In this document: in pieces, positions 12,764 to 22,077 of the stretch
How positions within the stretch are numbered: the first letter of the stretch is position 1
Layout of the letters: each line of letters begins with the position of its first letter
Assembly: GCF_009764265.1 (NCBI RefSeq)
Contig: NZ_RWIR01000079.1
Coordinates: 1-64,000, forward strand
Length of the DNA: 64,000 nucleotides
Source of the DNA: Pseudomonas sp. PB101
GTDB lineage: Bacteria; Pseudomonadota; Gammaproteobacteria; Pseudomonadales; Pseudomonadaceae
Reading direction: 5' to 3'
The notes under the pieces: model-generated
What the model saw: the letters and a program-made list of their open reading frames with translations, nothing else
Databases searched by the model: none
Told to the model about the DNA's origin: nothing
Position numbers and translations under genes: made by a program

Positions 12764-13771
12764 TCACTGAGCCGCGACGGCGGGCGTGTTGAGCAACACG
12801 ATCGCAGCGGTCACCAGCATGTTGACGAGGGTCAGCGGCAGGCAGAACTTCCAGCTGAAATCCATCACCTGGTCATACCGTGGGCGCGGGATCGATGCGC
12901 GCAGCAGGATGAACAGCATGATGAAGAACGCGGTTTTCAGTGCGAACCAGATGAACGGGATCTGCGGCAGGATGCCGAACGGACCGTGCCAGCCACCGAA
13001 GAACAAGGTCACCAGCAGCGCCGAGATCAGCACGATGCCGATGTACTCGCCGACGAAGAACATGCCCCATTTCATGCCGGCGTATTCAATGTGGTAACCG
13101 TCGGCCAGTTCCTGTTCCGCTTCCGGCTGGTCGAACGGGTGACGGTGAGTCACGGCCACGCCAGCGATGAAGAAGGTCAGGAAACCGAAGATCTGTGGAA
13201 TGATGAACCACAGGTTCTGCGCCTGGTAGTCGACGATGTCGCGCATGTTGAACGAGCCGACCTGGATCACGATGCCCATCAGCGACAGGCCCATGAACAC
13301 TTCGTACGACACGGTCTGCGCCGAGGCCCGCAAGCTGCCCAGCAGGGCGAACTTGTTGTTGCTCGACCAGCCGGCGAACAGCACCGCGTAGACCGACAGA
13401 CCGGCCATGGCGAAGAAGAACAGGATGCCGATGTTCAGGTCCGCCACACCCCAGGTCGGGGTGATCGGGATGATCGCGAAGGCAATCAGCAGGGCGCTCA
13501 TGGCGACTACCGGTGCCAGGGTGAAGATCATCTTGTCGGCGAATGGAGGCGTCCAGTCTTCCTTGAAGAACATCTTGATCATGTCGGCGGCGATCTGGAA
13601 CGCGCCGAACGGACCCACGCGGTTCGGACCGTAACGGTCCTGCCAGAGGGCGAGCAAACGACGCTCGACCCAGCTGAGCAGGGCGCCGCAGACCACCACG
13701 GCGAGCAGAATCACCACGGCCTTGAGGACCGCGATGATCACATCGATCACTTCAGGAGTGAACCAGGTCAT
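12764..13771 (-). CDS. nuoH: NADH-quinone oxidoreductase subunit H
   Basis: Membrane subunit that forms the quinone chamber at the junction with the peripheral arm, 335 aa, about eight helices. The conserved loop motifs RYGPNRVGPFG and the acidic stretch DQPEAEQELADGYHIEY are visible. Its ATG overlaps the nuoG stop by four bases (ATGA). Confidence 0.96.
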   Translation of the reverse strand: MTWFTPEVIDVIIAVLKAVVILLAVVVCGALLSWVERRLLALWQDRYGPNRVGPFGAFQIAADMIKMFFKEDWTPPFADKMIFTLAPVVAMSALLIAFAIIPITPTWGVADLNIGILFFFAMAGLSVYAVLFAGWSSNNKFALLGSLRASAQTVSYEVFMGLSLMGIVIQVGSFNMRDIVDYQAQNLWFIIPQIFGFLTFFIAGVAVTHRHPFDQPEAEQELADGYHIEYAGMKWGMFFVGEYIGIVLISALLVTLFFGGWHGPFGILPQIPFIWFALKTAFFIMLFILLRASIPRPRYDQVMDFSWKFCLPLTLVNMLVTAAIVLLNTPAVAAQ

Positions 13772-16482
13772 TGAGCTGCCTCCTGCAGACCGTCAACGGA
13801 TTTGCCAAAGATTGCTGGCGGAATGCCGGCGATGCCCGCAGGCAATGCCACCAGGCCTGCGCCCAGCTCTTCATTGATGCGCAGCGGCAGACGCAGGGTC
13901 TGGCCGGCCACGTTCAGGCTCAGCATGGCGCCGTCGTTGACACCGAGGCGATCGGCTTCGGACTTGGCCAGGGCAACGTAGGCAGCCGGAATGCGTTCCT
14001 GAACCGGAGCGGCTTTCGAAGAGTTCTCTTCGCTGCCGAGCAGGTGGTAGAACGGCACGGCCTGCCAGGTACCTGGCGCCGGGTTGAACGCACGCGGAGC
14101 GCTGGCGAACCAGTTCAGCGAGTCACCGGTGCTCTCGATCAGGCGGGTGCCCGGGTCGCCAGCACGGATGTGACCGCCAACTTCGTCCTGGAACTTGTTC
14201 CAGGCTTGCGGCGAGTTCCAGCCCGGAGACCAGGCGAATGGCACTTGCTGACGCGGTTCAACCGAACCCGAGTAACCTTCCATCGAGAAGGCGAACGCGG
14301 TGTCCTTGTCCTGCGGGGTACGCGGTTCGTGCACGCTGATGTCGGCGCGCATGGCGGTACGACCGGAGTAACGCAGCGGTTCACGGGCCAGTTTCATGCC
14401 CTTGATGCGGAACGCGGCGGACGGTGCGGCGTCGACGATGCGGTTCAGGATCGAAGTGCTGGAAGCGACGGCAGCGGTGACGTGGTCCAGTTGGGTCCAG
14501 TCGATCGGCTGGTTCAGCAGGGTCGCGCGCAGGGCATGCAGCCAGCGCCAGCCTTCGTGAACCAGGATGCTCGCGTCCATGTACTTCGGATCGAAGACCT
14601 GGAAGAAGCGCTGGGCGCGGCCTTCCTGGCTGACCAGGGTACCGTCGCCTTCAGCGAAGCTGGCGGCTGGCAGGACCAGGTGCGCGCGATCGCTGGTGGC
14701 GGTCTTCTGATGGTCGGCGACGATCAGCACTTTGGCGGCGGTCAGGGCAGCATCGACCTTGGCCTTGTCGGTACGGGTGTACAGATCGTTTTCCAGCACG
14801 ACGATAGCGTCGGCCTTGCCATCGATCACGGCTTGCAGCGCGGCGTCGACCGATTCGCCACCGAGCATGGCCAGGCCGAGGCTGTTGGCCTCTGGCACGA
14901 TCAGGCTGATGGAACCGTTCTTCTCGCGCAGCTTCAAGGCTTTGGCGATGTTCGCGGCGGCTTCGATCAAGGCTTTGGAGCCCAGGGAAGTACCGGCGAT
15001 GATCAGCGGGCGCTTGGCCGCGAGCAGGGCATCGGCAATGCGCTTGGCCAGTTCGAGGGCTTCAGCGTCCAGGCCTTCAACGGCCGGTGCGCTGGCGTCG
15101 AGGGCGTGAGCCACGGCGAAACCGATGCGGGCCAGGTCGTCTGGCGCGGCGTGAACGCACTCTTCGGCGATGTCGTCGAGCTTGGTTTCAGCCAGGCTGG
15201 CGATGAACAGCGGGTTCAGCGCGTGCTGACCGATGTTCTTCACGGCGGCGTCGAGCCAAGGCTGGACGCGCATGGCGTCGGCCATGTCTTCGGCCTTGCC
15301 CTTGACCGATTGACGCAGGGACAGGGCCATGCGCGCAGCAGTCTGGGTCAGGTCTTCACCGAGGACGAACACGGCGTCGTGGTCTTCGATGTCGCGCATG
15401 TTCGGCACTGGCAGCGGACTGTCTTTGAGCACCTGCAGGACCAGACGGATGCGCTCCAGCTCGGCAGCTTCGATACCCGAGTAGAAGTGCTCGGCACCGA
15501 CCAGCTCGCGCAACGCGTAGTTGCTTTCGAGGCTGGCGCGAGGCGAACCGATACCGACGATGTTGCGACCGCGCAGCAGGTCGGCGGCTTTATCCAGCGC
15601 TTCGTCGAGGCTCAGCTTGGTGCCATTGGCCAGCAACGGCTGACGCGGACGGTCTTCGCGGTTGACGTAGCCATAGCCGAAACGGCCGCGGTCGCACAGG
15701 AAGTACTGGTTCACCGAACCGTTGAAACGGTTTTCGATGCGACGCAGTTCGCCGTAGCGCTCGCCCGGGGAGATGTTGCAACCGCTGGAGCAGCCATGGC
15801 AGATGCTCGGCGAGAACTGCATGTCCCACTTGCGGTTGTAGCGCTCGGAGTGAGTCTTGTCGGTGAACACACCGGTCGGGCAGACCTCGGTGAGGTTGCC
15901 GGAGAACTCGCTTTCCAGGGTGCCGTCTTCAACGCGACCGAAGTACACGTTGTCGTGGGCGCCGAATACACCGAGGTCGGTGCCGCCGGCGTAATCCTTA
16001 TAGAAGCGCACGCAGCGGTAGCAAGCGATGCAGCGGTTCATTTCGTGGGAAATGAACGGGCCCAGTTGCTGGTTCTGGTGAGTACGCTTGGTGAAGCGGT
16101 AACGGCGCTCGTTGTGGCCGGTCATTACCGTCATGTCTTGCAGGTGGCAGTGACCGCCTTCTTCACAGACCGGGCAGTCGTGAGGGTGGTTGGTCATCAA
16201 CCATTCAACAACGCTGGCGCGGAATGCCTTGGATTCTTCATCTTCGATGGAGATCCAGGTGCCGTCGGTGGCAGGCGTCATGCAGGACATGACGATGCGA
16301 CCACGGGTGTCGTTCTCGTCGGTGTACTGCTTGACCGCGCACTGGCGGCAAGCGCCAACGCTGCCCAGGGCAGGGTGCCAGCAGAAATAAGGGATATCGA
16401 GGCCTAGCGACAGACATGCCTGTAACAGGTTGTCTGCCCCATCGACTTCGAGCTCTTTGCCGTCTACGTGGATAGTGGCCAT
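13768..16482 (-). CDS. nuoG: NADH-quinone oxidoreductase subunit G
   Basis: Largest peripheral subunit, 904 aa. The N-terminal ferredoxin domain has CWHP with GACRQC (cluster N1b). A His/Cys motif follows in HDCPVCEEGGHC (N5). A Cys-rich 4Fe-4S region contains CIACYRCVRF (N4). CHGCSSGC begins the molybdopterin-like domain and would ligate the N7 cluster found in bacterial NuoG. The remaining ~650 residues resemble molybdopterin oxidoreductases without the cofactor. It is separated from nuoF by 136 bp containing a strong hairpin, the largest gap in the operon. Confidence 0.96.
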   Translation of the reverse strand: MATIHVDGKELEVDGADNLLQACLSLGLDIPYFCWHPALGSVGACRQCAVKQYTDENDTRGRIVMSCMTPATDGTWISIEDEESKAFRASVVEWLMTNHPHDCPVCEEGGHCHLQDMTVMTGHNERRYRFTKRTHQNQQLGPFISHEMNRCIACYRCVRFYKDYAGGTDLGVFGAHDNVYFGRVEDGTLESEFSGNLTEVCPTGVFTDKTHSERYNRKWDMQFSPSICHGCSSGCNISPGERYGELRRIENRFNGSVNQYFLCDRGRFGYGYVNREDRPRQPLLANGTKLSLDEALDKAADLLRGRNIVGIGSPRASLESNYALRELVGAEHFYSGIEAAELERIRLVLQVLKDSPLPVPNMRDIEDHDAVFVLGEDLTQTAARMALSLRQSVKGKAEDMADAMRVQPWLDAAVKNIGQHALNPLFIASLAETKLDDIAEECVHAAPDDLARIGFAVAHALDASAPAVEGLDAEALELAKRIADALLAAKRPLIIAGTSLGSKALIEAAANIAKALKLREKNGSISLIVPEANSLGLAMLGGESVDAALQAVIDGKADAIVVLENDLYTRTDKAKVDAALTAAKVLIVADHQKTATSDRAHLVLPAASFAEGDGTLVSQEGRAQRFFQVFDPKYMDASILVHEGWRWLHALRATLLNQPIDWTQLDHVTAAVASSTSILNRIVDAAPSAAFRIKGMKLAREPLRYSGRTAMRADISVHEPRTPQDKDTAFAFSMEGYSGSVEPRQQVPFAWSPGWNSPQAWNKFQDEVGGHIRAGDPGTRLIESTGDSLNWFASAPRAFNPAPGTWQAVPFYHLLGSEENSSKAAPVQERIPAAYVALAKSEADRLGVNDGAMLSLNVAGQTLRLPLRINEELGAGLVALPAGIAGIPPAIFGKSVDGLQEAAQ

Positions 16483-16580
16483 GGTTCAAAGTTCTTCGTT
16501 GGCCCGGTGTCAGCGGGCGTGGCTAATGGAATCTTGTTATCCGCGTGAATCAACACAGCCGTTAAAGGCGTCATCACACG

Positions 16581-16612
16581 AAAAGCGAAGGGCACGGACC
16601 CTTCGCTTTTTT
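16581..16612. terminator. Terminator-like hairpin between nuoF and nuoG
   Basis: Perfect 12-bp stem AAAAGCGAAGGG / CCCTTCGCTTTT with a 6-nt loop. The T tract after the stem is longer on the plus strand (TTTTTT) than in the direction of nuo transcription, so it could be a leaky attenuator, an mRNA-protecting or processing hairpin, or a block to antisense transcription. Confidence 0.6.
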
Positions 16613-16618
16613 AAGCGT

Positions 16619-17974
16619 TTACGCGCCGACTACGATCGGCCTTGCCAGAGGCGGGACGGCGGCGCTGACAGGCGCGATACCGGCTTCGAACTCTGGACGG
16701 AAGTATTTGATTGCGCTGCCCAACGGCTCCACGGCGCCCGGTGCGTGAGCACAGAAGGTCTTGCCCGGGCCGAGGAAACCGACCAGACCCAGCAGGGTCT
16801 CGATGTCGCCTGGCTGGCCCTGGCCGTTCTCGATGGCCATCAGGAGCTTGACGCTCCATGGCAAGCCATCGCGGCACGGGGTGCAGAAACCGCAGGATTC
16901 ACGGGCGAAGAACTGCTCCATGTTGCGCAGCAGGGACACCATGTTGACGCTGTCGTCCACCGCCATGGCCAGGCCGGTACCCATACGGGTGCCCACCTTG
17001 GCGATGCCGCCGGCGTACATTTGTGCGTCCAGGTGTTCCGGCAACAGGAAACCGGTACCGGCGCCGCCTGGCTGCCAGGCCTTGAGCTTGTAACCGTCGC
17101 GCATGCCGCCGGCGTAGTCTTCGAACAGCTCGCGACCGGTGACGCCGAACGGCAGTTCCCACAGGCCAGGGTTCTTGACCTTGCCGGAGAAGCCCATGAG
17201 CTTTGTGCCCATGTCTTCGCTGCCTTCGCGAGCCAACGATTTGTACCAGTCCACGCCGTCGGCGATGATCGCCGGCACGTTGCACAGGGTCTCGACGTTG
17301 TTCACGCAAGTCGGCTTGCCCCACACGCCAACGGCGGCAGGGAAGGGCGGCTTGGAGCGCGGGTTGGCGCGGCGGCCTTCGAGGGAGTTGATCAATGCGG
17401 TTTCTTCACCGCAGATGTAACGCCCGGCGCCGGTGTGGACGAACAGCTCGAAATCGAAGCCGCTGCCCAGGATGTTCTTGCCCAGCAGGCCCGCTGCCTT
17501 GGCTTCTTCCACGGCACGGTTGAGGTGCTTGGCGGCGGTGGTGTATTCGCCACGCAGGAAGATGTAGCCACGGTAGGTTTTCAGCGCGCGGGCACTGATC
17601 AGCATGCCTTCGATCAGCAGATGGGGCAGTTGCTCCATCAGCATGCGGTCTTTCCAGGTGTTCGGTTCCATTTCATCCGCATTGCACAGCAGGTAACGGA
17701 TGTTGATGGATTCGTCCTTGGGCATCAGGCCCCACTTCACGCCAGTGGGGAAGCCTGCACCGCCGCGACCTTTAAGGCCGGCGTCTTTCACGGTCTGGAC
17801 GATGTCGTCCTGAGCCATGTCGGCGAAGGCCTTGCGCGCAGCGGCGTACCCGTTCTTGGCCTGGTACTCGTCGAGCCATACGGCTTCGCCGTCGTCACGC
17901 AGACGCCAGGTGAGCGGGTGAGTCTCGGCCGAACGCTTGATGCGGTTGGCTGGACCGAAAGAAGTCAGGGTCAT
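16619..17974 (-). CDS. nuoF: NADH-quinone oxidoreductase subunit F
   Basis: NADH-binding flavoprotein of complex I, 451 aa. The FMN/NADH glycine-rich motif GRGGAGFPTGVKW lies near residues 68-80, and the N3 4Fe-4S ligands are in ESCGFCTPCRDG. NADH hands a hydride to FMN here, and electrons pass to NuoE and NuoG. The ATG overlaps the nuoE stop as ATGA. Confidence 0.96.
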   Translation of the reverse strand: MTLTSFGPANRIKRSAETHPLTWRLRDDGEAVWLDEYQAKNGYAAARKAFADMAQDDIVQTVKDAGLKGRGGAGFPTGVKWGLMPKDESINIRYLLCNADEMEPNTWKDRMLMEQLPHLLIEGMLISARALKTYRGYIFLRGEYTTAAKHLNRAVEEAKAAGLLGKNILGSGFDFELFVHTGAGRYICGEETALINSLEGRRANPRSKPPFPAAVGVWGKPTCVNNVETLCNVPAIIADGVDWYKSLAREGSEDMGTKLMGFSGKVKNPGLWELPFGVTGRELFEDYAGGMRDGYKLKAWQPGGAGTGFLLPEHLDAQMYAGGIAKVGTRMGTGLAMAVDDSVNMVSLLRNMEQFFARESCGFCTPCRDGLPWSVKLLMAIENGQGQPGDIETLLGLVGFLGPGKTFCAHAPGAVEPLGSAIKYFRPEFEAGIAPVSAAVPPLARPIVVGA

Positions 17975-18468
17975 ACGTAGCCCTCGAGCAATTTGGCAAC
18001 GCCTGCGGGCTGCACATCACCGAAAGTGTCGTCATCGATCATCAACGCCGGCGCCTTGTCGCAGTTGCCGAGGCAGCAGACCGGCAGCAGGGTGAAACGA
18101 CCGTCGGTGGTGGTCTGACCCAGGCCGATGCCCAGCTTGTTCTGGATTTCGCTGACCACCGACTCGTGGCCGCCGATGTAGCAGACCATGCTGTCGCAGA
18201 CGCGAATGATGTGGCGGCCGACCGGCTGGCGGAAGATCTGGCTATAGAAAGTGGCCACACCTTCAACGTCGCTGGCAGGGATGCCGAGGATCTCGCCGAT
18301 GGCGTACAAGGCGCCGTCCGGCACCCAGCCACGTTCCTTCTGGACGATCTTCAGGGCTTCGATCGACGCCGCGCGCGGGTCTTCGTAGTGATGCAGCTCG
18401 TGCTCGATGGCCGAGCGCTCGGATTCACTCAAGGTGAAACGGTCTGTCTGGATAAGCGTGCTGTTCAT
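17971..18468 (-). CDS. nuoE: NADH-quinone oxidoreductase subunit E
   Basis: Thioredoxin-like 2Fe-2S subunit (cluster N1a), 165 aa. The four ligand cysteines appear as CDSMVC (C-x4-C) and CLGNC (C-x3-C). It binds NuoF next to the flavin. Its start lies 2 bp after the nuoCD stop and its stop overlaps nuoF. Confidence 0.95.
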   Translation of the reverse strand: MNSTLIQTDRFTLSESERSAIEHELHHYEDPRAASIEALKIVQKERGWVPDGALYAIGEILGIPASDVEGVATFYSQIFRQPVGRHIIRVCDSMVCYIGGHESVVSEIQNKLGIGLGQTTTDGRFTLLPVCCLGNCDKAPALMIDDDTFGDVQPAGVAKLLEGYV

Positions 18469-18470
18469 GC

Positions 18471-20255
18471 TTAGCGGTCCACGTCGGCCATAACGAAATC
18501 GATACTACCCAGGTACGCGATCAAGTCCGCGACCATGCTGCCTTTGATCACCGAAGGGATCTGCTGCAGGTGCGGGAAGCTTGGGGTGCGAATCCGGGTG
18601 CGGTAGCTCATGGTGCCGCCATCGCTCGTCAGGTAATAACTGTTGATGCCCTTGGTCGCTTCGATCATCTGGAAGGATTCGTTGGCCGGCATGACCGGGC
18701 CCCACGAAACTTGCAGGAAGTGCGTGATCAAGGTTTCGATGTGCTGCAGGGTGCGCTCTTTCGGTGGCGGCGTGGTCAGCGGGTGATCCGCCTTGTACGG
18801 GCCTTCCGGCATGTTGCGCAGGCACTGGTCGATGATCCTGATGCTCTGGCGCATCTCCTCGACACGCACGATGCAGCGGTCGTAGGCATCGCCATTGGCG
18901 GCCAGCGGCACTTCGAATTCGAAGTTCTCGTAACCCGAGTACGGACGCGCTTTACGCAGGTCGAAATCGCAACCGGTCGAACGCAGGCCGGCACCGGTGA
19001 CGCCCCATTCCAGGGCCTCTTTGGTGTTGTAGTCGGCGACGCCGATGGTGCGGCCACGCAGGATGCTGTTGTCCAGTGCGGCTTTCTGGTATTCGTCCAG
19101 ACGCTTGGGCATCCACTCGACGAAGTCCTTGACCAGTTTTTCCCAGCCGCGCGGCAGGTCGTGGGCGACGCCACCGATGCGGTACCAGGCCGGGTGCAGA
19201 CGGAAACCGGTAATGGCTTCGATCACCGTGTACGCACGCTGGCGGTCGGTGAAGGTGAAGAACACCGGGGTCATGGCGCCGACGTCCTGGATGTAGGTAC
19301 CCAGGAACAGCAGGTGGCTGGTGATCCGGAAGAACTCGGCCATCATGATGCGGATGACGTCGACCTTCTCGGGCACCTTGATGCCGGCCAGCTTCTCGAC
19401 CGAGAGCACGTATGGCAGGTTGTTCATCACGCCGCCGAGGTAGTCGATACGGTCGGTGTACGGGATGAAGCTGTGCCAGGACTGACGCTCGGCCATCTTC
19501 TCGGCACCACGGTGGTGGTAACCGACGTCCGGTACGCAATCGACGATCTCTTCACCGTCCAGCTGCAGGATGATGCGGAACGCACCGTGCGCGGACGGGT
19601 GGTTCGGGCCGAGGTTGAGGAACATGTAGTCCTCGTTCGGGCCGGAACGCTTCATGCCCCAGTCTTCCGGCTTGAAGCGCGCGGACTCTTCCTCGAGCTG
19701 CTGCTTGGCCAGGTTCAGGGTGAACGGGTCGAACTCGGTGGCACGCGCCGGGAAGTCCTTGCGCAGCGGGTGACCTTCCCAGGTCGGCGGCATCATGATG
19801 CGCGACAGGTGCGGGTGGCCTTTGAAGTCGATGCCGAACATGTCCCAGACTTCACGCTCGTACCAGTTGGCGTTCGGCCAGATGCTGGTGACGGTCGGCA
19901 GGCTGAGGTCGCTTTCGGACAAGGCGACCTTGATCATTACGTCACTATTACGTTCGATCGACATCAGGTGATAGAACACGGAGAAGTCGACGCCGCTTGG
20001 CAGCCCTTGACGCTTGGTGCGCAGACGCTCGTCCACGCCGTGCAGGTCATAGAGCATGACGTACGGCTTGGGCAGGTTGCGCAGGAAAGTCAGGACTTCG
20101 ACGAGTTTGGCGCGGGCAACCCAAAGCACCGGCATGCCGGTGCGGGTAGCCTGGGCGGTGAACGCCTCGGGGCCAAAACGGTTGTTCAGTTCGACGACCA
20201 CATCCTGGTCGTCTGCCTTGTAAGGCGGGATGTACAGAGCACTGCCTGTAGTCAT
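18471..20255 (-). CDS. nuoC: NADH-quinone oxidoreductase fused subunit C/D
   Basis: Natural fusion of NuoC (about residues 1-190) and the 49-kDa NuoD subunit (about 200-594), as in enterobacteria and pseudomonads; often named nuoCD. The NuoC part contains EREVWDMFGIDFKGHP; the NuoD part begins around FLNLGPNHPSAHGAFR and ends in the family's GSIDFVMADVDR. NuoD with NuoB and NuoH forms the quinone-reduction site. A 72-bp gap with no obvious signal separates it from nuoB. Confidence 0.96.
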   Translation of the reverse strand: MTTGSALYIPPYKADDQDVVVELNNRFGPEAFTAQATRTGMPVLWVARAKLVEVLTFLRNLPKPYVMLYDLHGVDERLRTKRQGLPSGVDFSVFYHLMSIERNSDVMIKVALSESDLSLPTVTSIWPNANWYEREVWDMFGIDFKGHPHLSRIMMPPTWEGHPLRKDFPARATEFDPFTLNLAKQQLEEESARFKPEDWGMKRSGPNEDYMFLNLGPNHPSAHGAFRIILQLDGEEIVDCVPDVGYHHRGAEKMAERQSWHSFIPYTDRIDYLGGVMNNLPYVLSVEKLAGIKVPEKVDVIRIMMAEFFRITSHLLFLGTYIQDVGAMTPVFFTFTDRQRAYTVIEAITGFRLHPAWYRIGGVAHDLPRGWEKLVKDFVEWMPKRLDEYQKAALDNSILRGRTIGVADYNTKEALEWGVTGAGLRSTGCDFDLRKARPYSGYENFEFEVPLAANGDAYDRCIVRVEEMRQSIRIIDQCLRNMPEGPYKADHPLTTPPPKERTLQHIETLITHFLQVSWGPVMPANESFQMIEATKGINSYYLTSDGGTMSYRTRIRTPSFPHLQQIPSVIKGSMVADLIAYLGSIDFVMADVDR

Positions 20256-20327
20256 GGTTATTTATCGCTTTCGGTCAACGTAAAGAATGAAGCCAGTGTC
20301 ACGTTCTATTAAAGAAGCAGATCTGGA

Positions 20328-21002
20328 TCAGACTTCGTCGGGGCTGCGCAGGTTGGTGACTGCGATTCGCTGTTCGCGGCGCTTTTCCTTCTCGGAAGGC
20401 ATCTCGGCGCGGTATACGCCTTGATCACCAACGACCCAGGAAAGCGGACGACGCTCCTGTCCAATCGATTCCTGCAACAGCATCAGGCCTTGCAGGAAAG
20501 CTTCAGGACGGGGCGGGCAGCCAGGCACGTAGACGTCCACGGGCAGGAACTTGTCCACCCCTTGAACGACGGAGTAGATGTCGTACATGCCACCGGAGTT
20601 GGCGCACGAACCCATGGAAATGACCCATTTAGGTTCGAGCATTTGCTCGTAGAGACGCTGAATGATCGGCGCCATCTTGATGAAGCAGGTACCGGCGATA
20701 ACCATGAAATCCGCCTGACGCGGCGATGCCCGGATAACCTCGGCGCCAAAGCGCGCGATGTCGTGGGGCGCCGTGAAGGCGGTGGTCATTTCCACGTAGC
20801 AGCACGAAAGACCGAAGTTATACGGCCACAGGGAGTTCTTGCGCCCCCAGTTGATCGTGCCGTTAAGCACGTCTTCGAGCTTGCCCATGAAAATGTTTTT
20901 GTGGACTTGATCTTCTAACGGATCGGAAACGGTTTCCCGCTGGCCAATCGGATACTGCTCGTTAGGAGCATCGGGGTCGATCCTGGTGAGATTGTATTGC
21001 AT
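20328..21002 (-). CDS. nuoB: NADH-quinone oxidoreductase subunit B
   Basis: Carries the terminal cluster N2 that reduces quinone, 224 aa. Ligands are the tandem cysteines in LSCCYVEM plus those in GSCANSGG and VPGCPPRPEA. The ATG giving MQYNLTRID was chosen; the longer frame begins at TTG two codons upstream and lacks a better ribosome-binding site. It follows nuoA by 10 bp. Confidence 0.96.
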   Translation of the reverse strand: MQYNLTRIDPDAPNEQYPIGQRETVSDPLEDQVHKNIFMGKLEDVLNGTINWGRKNSLWPYNFGLSCCYVEMTTAFTAPHDIARFGAEVIRASPRQADFMVIAGTCFIKMAPIIQRLYEQMLEPKWVISMGSCANSGGMYDIYSVVQGVDKFLPVDVYVPGCPPRPEAFLQGLMLLQESIGQERRPLSWVVGDQGVYRAEMPSEKEKRREQRIAVTNLRSPDEV

Positions 21003-21012
21003 TGCCAAAGCC

Positions 21013-21426
21013 TCATTGTTTCAGCTTCGCTTGCCGCTTGCGCCGAGCTTCCGGAGCCCAGTCAAGGGCGCCCACTCGGAATAGGTAGACAAGGCCTGCC
21101 AACAGAATTGCTATGAAAACGAGAGCTTCGACGAATCCGGTCCAGCCGCTTTCGCGGACGGACACAGACCATGCAAAGAGAAAGAGGGCTTCGATATCGA
21201 AGATCACGAAGAGCATCGCGACCAGATAGAATTTGGCTGAGAGCCGCAAGCGGGCGCCACCTGTAGGTAGCATGCCGGACTCGAACGGTTCGTTTTTGCT
21301 GCGGCCCCAGGCTTTTGACCCGAGGAGGCTGGAAACGCCCAGCATGAAGGCACAGAGGCCGACGACGCCTAGAAGGAAAATGGCAAAGCCCCAGTTATGG
21401 GCCATGAGTCCTGTCGCTTCGGGCAT
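21013..21426 (-). CDS. nuoA: NADH-quinone oxidoreductase subunit A
   Basis: First gene of the nuo operon; 137-aa membrane subunit with three helices. The conserved loop motif SKNEPFESGM and the FDIEALFLF helix are visible. The frame is open for 71 more codons upstream but that part is unlike the family. The ATG at 21426 follows GGATTACCAGC and gives the expected length. Confidence 0.95.
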   Translation of the reverse strand: MPEATGLMAHNWGFAIFLLGVVGLCAFMLGVSSLLGSKAWGRSKNEPFESGMLPTGGARLRLSAKFYLVAMLFVIFDIEALFLFAWSVSVRESGWTGFVEALVFIAILLAGLVYLFRVGALDWAPEARRKRQAKLKQ

Positions 21427-21849
21427 GCTGGTAATCCTTAACAGAGAGCAAAGGTCTCTGAGCTTGAAAAGAAACAAAAGCAGTGACGATATGTCGCAGC
21501 AATCAATCCCGCTGATTTTATGGCTAAACACCCGGCAAGTAAAATTCCTATAGCGAAATTTATTATAGGAATAAGGACATAGCGCGCTTGAAAACTCCCG
21601 CAGGCCTTGCCCCTTGGGCATTAGCCGGCATTTCGCCAATTATGTTTTGTAGGGAATGTAACGAACATAGTTACAGCTAAATGATAATCAATATTGTTTG
21701 GCTTGGTTTTTAAACTGTTTACCCGGTGGCGAGTTGGGAAGTTGTCTTATATGGGCGTTACTGCAAGTAGCGGCGGGGTGCGTTTTAGCGGATTTTTCTG
21801 AGGGCGATAGCGCTCTGGATCAATGTTTTTCCGGGCCGCCATCATCTCC
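21427..21849 (-). promoter_or_regulatory. nuo operon leader and promoter region
   Basis: About 420 bp without a credible gene; the short frames here lack family resemblance and run through a REPIN. It is AT-rich around 21640-21720, unlike the rest of the window, so the nuo promoter is expected here. A Fur-box-like sequence lies at 21677-21695. No -35/-10 pair could be picked with confidence. Confidence 0.5.
21677..21695. promoter_or_regulatory. Fur-box-like sequence upstream of nuoA
   Basis: CTAAATGATAATCAATATT matches 14 of 19 positions of the enterobacterial/pseudomonad Fur consensus, including the full core TGATAATCA. Located 251 bp before nuoA. Complex I is iron-rich, so iron control would make sense, but the match alone is modest. 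Confidence 0.3.
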
Positions 21850-21950
21850 TGTAGGAGCGAGCCTGCTCGCGATGGTCGTCAACGATGACGCTGGCAGCCT
21901 GACACCCAGCGGTGTCCTGGAGTTAATCGCGAGCAGGCTCGCTCCTACAG
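21850..21950. repeat. REPIN (CGAGC-type arms)
   Basis: Arms GTAGGAGCGAGCCTGCTCGC and its reverse complement enclose about 60 bp. Same family as the REPINs at 6290 and 29708. Confidence 0.85.
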
Positions 21951-21987
21951 GGGAGGGGCGGTGTTTGTTGAATCGCGCGCAAAAAAA

Positions 21988-22010
21988 ACGCCCCGAACCA
22001 GTCGGGGCGT
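21988..22010 (-). terminator. Terminator belonging to the aceA fragment
   Basis: Stem ACGCCCCGA / TCGGGGCGT with ACCAG loop; on the minus strand it is followed by eight T residues. A copy of the real aceA terminator at 27037-27059. Confidence 0.8.
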
Positions 22011-22077
22011 CAGATGTGCAGCGCTGCGGTTAGCTTTCTATTCGGCCCGCAACGGCTGATGTCTCAGGCGAAGCAGA

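Noticed and set aside
13771..16407. 878-codon open frame antisense to nuoG
   Set aside because: Long antisense frames are common in GC-rich genomes with strong third-position bias; the translation has no recognisable domain and nuoG is certain.
21698..22033. 111-codon frame upstream of nuoA
   Set aside because: Runs through a REPIN and the aceA terminator; the translation is the usual REP read-through.
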